Positions 61,081 to 64,000 of a stretch of DNA of 64,000 nucleotides are shown here, in pieces. Source of the DNA: Corticium candelabrum. Taxonomy: Eukaryota; Porifera; Homoscleromorpha; Homosclerophorida; Plakinidae. The notes beneath the pieces were generated by a model, which saw only the letters and a program-made list of their open reading frames with translations, was not told where the DNA came from and did not search any database. Position numbers and translations under genes: made by a program. Within the stretch, counting starts at the first letter, position 1; each line of letters opens with the position of its first letter. The DNA lies in the NCBI RefSeq assembly GCF_963422355.1, contig NC_085091.1, positions 7,931,342 to 7,995,341 on the forward strand. Reading direction: 5' to 3'.

Positions 61081-62791
61081 TCACTCACCAGTCTCTTCGG
61101 AAACAAGAGTTGTTGTAACTGGAAAACCCCACTCCTGTCATTAGTGTAAATCTATACCACGCTTAGCACTCCAAGCGATGCAGTATAGTGCCTAGGACTC
61201 AAACACGTCCAACAATTACTAGCGGACGCTATCAACGCTATGTCACAAGGGGAAGAGTTAATTAATTAATTAACCAACTTAGTGTATTACAAGAAAGCAC
61301 AATGTCAAGCTGACGACGGCCTCACACTTCAAGTGATAAATTAACCATGCAACCAGTCTACTTGCTGCTGACCTAGATAGTCTGTGCTCGTGCATTACAT
61401 CATCGACCATTCTAAGCTATTTGTGTCAATAGGCGTGCTCGTAACAGGGCGCAGCCGCGGAATGATACTGTCATTTCGCCTCCGTGCACGCCTTGTACAC
61501 GTTCAAAGCCAAGAGTAGAACGTGAGGTACGCCCAAGGCCAAGAGAAGACATGTCCAGACTCATTATATCACACAACTAACAACAATCATCTGTAGTGGA
61601 TGTGACAGCTTATTATATCCGTGTGTACAGTACACTGCGGTGCATCCTGTGGTCTACTGTCTATTTCCCGCAAGTGTGAACTCTGAAGTGAGTAATGAGG
61701 TAAAATTCACACCAGGTGTGCTCAAGAGCTGCTCCAATTGAACCATGTTACACCAATAATCTTAATTAAATGGTTCCAGTTACTGATCCGTTGGTCTTAC
61801 AAGATAATTGGATAATGACCATTACTCCACCAATTGTATAATAATATATCTGTGATATGCAAGAGTATTATAATTATCCTCGGTTTCCTGTGTAGGAAGG
61901 GCTTAGATAATTTGATACAGATATGCCATACCTAACGGTTTCTAACGATACCAAGATATTAGATTACCGCGAAAGTCCAAAAACAGAGGAGATATTAAAG
62001 ATTTTCAAAGTTCACACTATAATATATAGGAAACAGACAGTGTAGACTTGCTACAGTTGTTTTGGAAAATTCTCGGCCAGAAACGAGACTTTACGTACTA
62101 TACTGACCATTCCTACATTGCACAATTTTCTAAGGTATAAAAGACATAGTGTTTAGAAAATAGCGCAATGGAGGGATGATGTATTGCTTAGTCTGTATAA
62201 GTGAATTCATGAAAGATGACATCATGTCACATCACACCCCATATGGTCTTGTTTCTGTCCTTTTGGTAAGGCAACCCTACATCTTTCTCATTTTTCAAAA
62301 TGTTTGTATCTTTGTTTGCATTCTTTTTTGAACTTCTATGATTACGAAAGTATTGAGATAGAACCTGCTCTGAAATCTTCTCGTTTCTTTTACAACGTTG
62401 TACTCAGCTTTGATACCTCGATCCTTCTTTCTAGTTGAATCTAATCTCTAGGCTGATCTGTAAACTTCTCGTTTCCTTTGTGATAGGGCAGCCTTTTTCA
62501 CAAAGTAGAGTTCGATTGTAACTTCTATCTTGTGCTCTCCTTTTTGCTGATGTTGTAGCAGTTACAGGAAAGAAGAAAACAGAAAACTGTGCTTTTAGTT
62601 ATACAGCAATAAATAGCAGGGAATCACTTAGCCTAGATCCAGAGATTCAAACAGATTTTACCTCCAGAGAGCTTTCTTATAAGACTACACCCGAATTCAG
62701 ACAGATTCTGTTATGCGTAAACATGCGCAGTAGATGTATTTTTGTCACGAGGCAACAAACGCCACCATTTTGTTGGTAACAGTGTACGCGA
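61081..62791. other. Non-coding; dispersed repeat shared with 16.4-16.7 kb
   Basis: No gene seen. From about 62100 the sequence matches 16380-16680 in pieces: the ATTTTCTAAGGTATAAAA hairpin, GATGATGTATTGC, TTTTTCAAAATGTTT, GCGCAGTAG, GGTAACAGTGTACGCGAG. Confidence 0.5.
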
Positions 62792-63708
62792 GCATATGTG
62801 CTAGACTCGGCCTCCCAGACCCATGTAGTGCCGATTCAAAATCGTCTTCCACGGGTTTGGGATGGTACCGCCTCTTCTCAGTATTATCTTGCTGTTGGTC
62901 CTAGAACCACGCTGCAGCACTAGTGTTCAGTTTCATAAAAGCATTCCCTTTCCAATTACGGCTCTAATCAACGAAGACATCTTATGCATGGCGATCGTGC
63001 TAGTGATTTGCTGTATATCAAAAAGTACTGTACACAAACAACGACTTGTGGTGCGCACTTCACGCAAAATTACACGTTGTGCTTTGTATTCTGGGCCTGT
63101 CAGCGGCAGTAACAACATTTTTTAGATTTAGTAGCAGATCTAGAACCGTTTGTCTAATTCACGAACCGATGGTTCGACATCACACTAGCCAGCTGCATGC
63201 ATAGAAGTAATGACTTCATGATCATGTCTACAAGGCAAAGTCTCGCGTTGAATTCACAGCGAAGTTTTGTCGCGATTTCGCGGCAAGTCGTATCGAATCT
63301 GGACGATCGAGTCACAGCGGATGCGCGTATTGCGAATTTTTATCGCAGCCTAGCAGCGACTCGCAGCGGATTTGATTCGAGGCGACTAGACACATGCCGA
63401 TCACGACCGCAGCGCCATTAGTAAAAGAAAGTGTTTCATAGCGTCCTGTTTGCGTTCCCTACTAACACACAAATGATAAAACCGTAGCTACAGTAAACAC
63501 AAAGGTACCCGTGCAGCCGCGGATGCGACACGATGTTCTCTTCGTCGTTCTTGTATTACAGCCGTAATTGGAAAAGTATGCATTTATGAAACTGAACAAC
63601 TAATGCTGGTCATAGGACCAAACACAATATATTGAGAAGAGGCGGTACCAGCCAGAACGATTTTGAATCGGCGCTACACGGGTCTGGAAGGTCGAGGCTA
63701 CATATGTG
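62792..63708. mobile_element. Non-autonomous element with ~180-bp inverted arms
   Basis: Arms 62792-62980 and 63541-63708 are inverse imperfect copies (shared GCCGATTCAAAATCGT, GGTACCGCCTCTTCTCA, TTCAGTTTCATAAA, TTCCAATTACGGCT). The inner 560 bp contains no recognised gene. Confidence 0.7.
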
Positions 63709-64000
63709 CACCACATGGGGCCGCTGCCAGACGGAGCCGCTGCCACATCGGGCCGGATGTGACACTAATATAACGCGCGTTCTTGATGACTTGTTATCAC
63801 CTTCCCACTCCCATCAGACGCACCACGGGTATGTAATCTTCTAAGAACACTAGAGCTGTATGCGACTCCAGTATTCTCCCAACTTGCACGAGTTCTAACT
63901 CTGACGCTGTGTTGAGGGAATACTAGGAATGAGTCACATATTACTGCCTGAAGGTTTCTCTAACGTTTCAGGTCTCATATGAAGATAGCGTATCATTCTT
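63709..64000. other. Window end, nothing recognised
   Basis: Unique DNA without motif-bearing frames. Confidence 0.4.

Overview
The window is metazoan nuclear DNA: genes with many short introns and canonical GT/AG sites, galectin and PARP14-type domain architectures, and a dense layer of animal-type transposons (Ty3/gypsy LTR elements, hAT, Helitron, MITEs, a non-LTR-like reverse transcriptase). The overall flavour fits a marine invertebrate such as a sponge or cnidarian. No single marker fixes the species, so this is inference. There is no rRNA, tRNA, CRISPR array or prokaryotic operon that I can see.

Layout. 1-5.5 kb: terminal and internal exons of small beta-trefoil-like and galectin-like genes, a ~1.1 kb AT-rich 22-bp minisatellite and a long (CA)n tract. 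5.6-6.4 kb: two adjacent MITEs. 7.4-15.8 kb (+): PARP14-like gene A, 10 exons that join into an unbroken 2082-codon frame (RRM-like modules, RG-rich segment, three macro domains, WWE, ART catalytic domain with an H-Y-I triad). 15.8-37.0 kb: spacer filled with transposons: a TIR element encoding a PIN/FEN1-like plus CXC-domain protein (copy A, with a nested Helitron), a gypsy gag fragment, hAT element 1, a gypsy pol fragment, and a complete but decayed gypsy element with LTRs and a 5-bp target duplication. 37.1-52.6 kb (-): PARP14-like gene B, the inverted paralogue, 10 matching exons joining into 2077 codons. Its intron 4 has swollen to ~7 kb by a zinc-finger reverse-transcriptase element and a second copy of the PIN/CXC transposon. 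52.9-61.1 kb: a foldback MITE, a MULE-like element with a 10-bp target duplication carrying fragments of a RecQ-like helicase and a zinc-finger ORF, hAT element 2, and a rearranged gypsy element. 61-64 kb: non-coding, with an inverted-repeat element.

How the parts relate. The two PARP14-like genes lie tail to tail as one large interrupted inverted repeat. Homology begins roughly 320 bp before the start codon of A (about 180 bp in B) and runs about 150-230 bp past the stop. All exon boundaries and phases match, both frames are open, and the arms differ at many sites, so this is a true old duplication with both copies apparently kept. Transposons inserted after the duplication give relative dates and, in two places, clean empty-site comparisons. 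If functional, the genes would encode large mono-ADP-ribosyltransferases that write and read ADP-ribose. In vertebrates this family acts in interferon-linked antiviral and stress signalling. That role here is inference.
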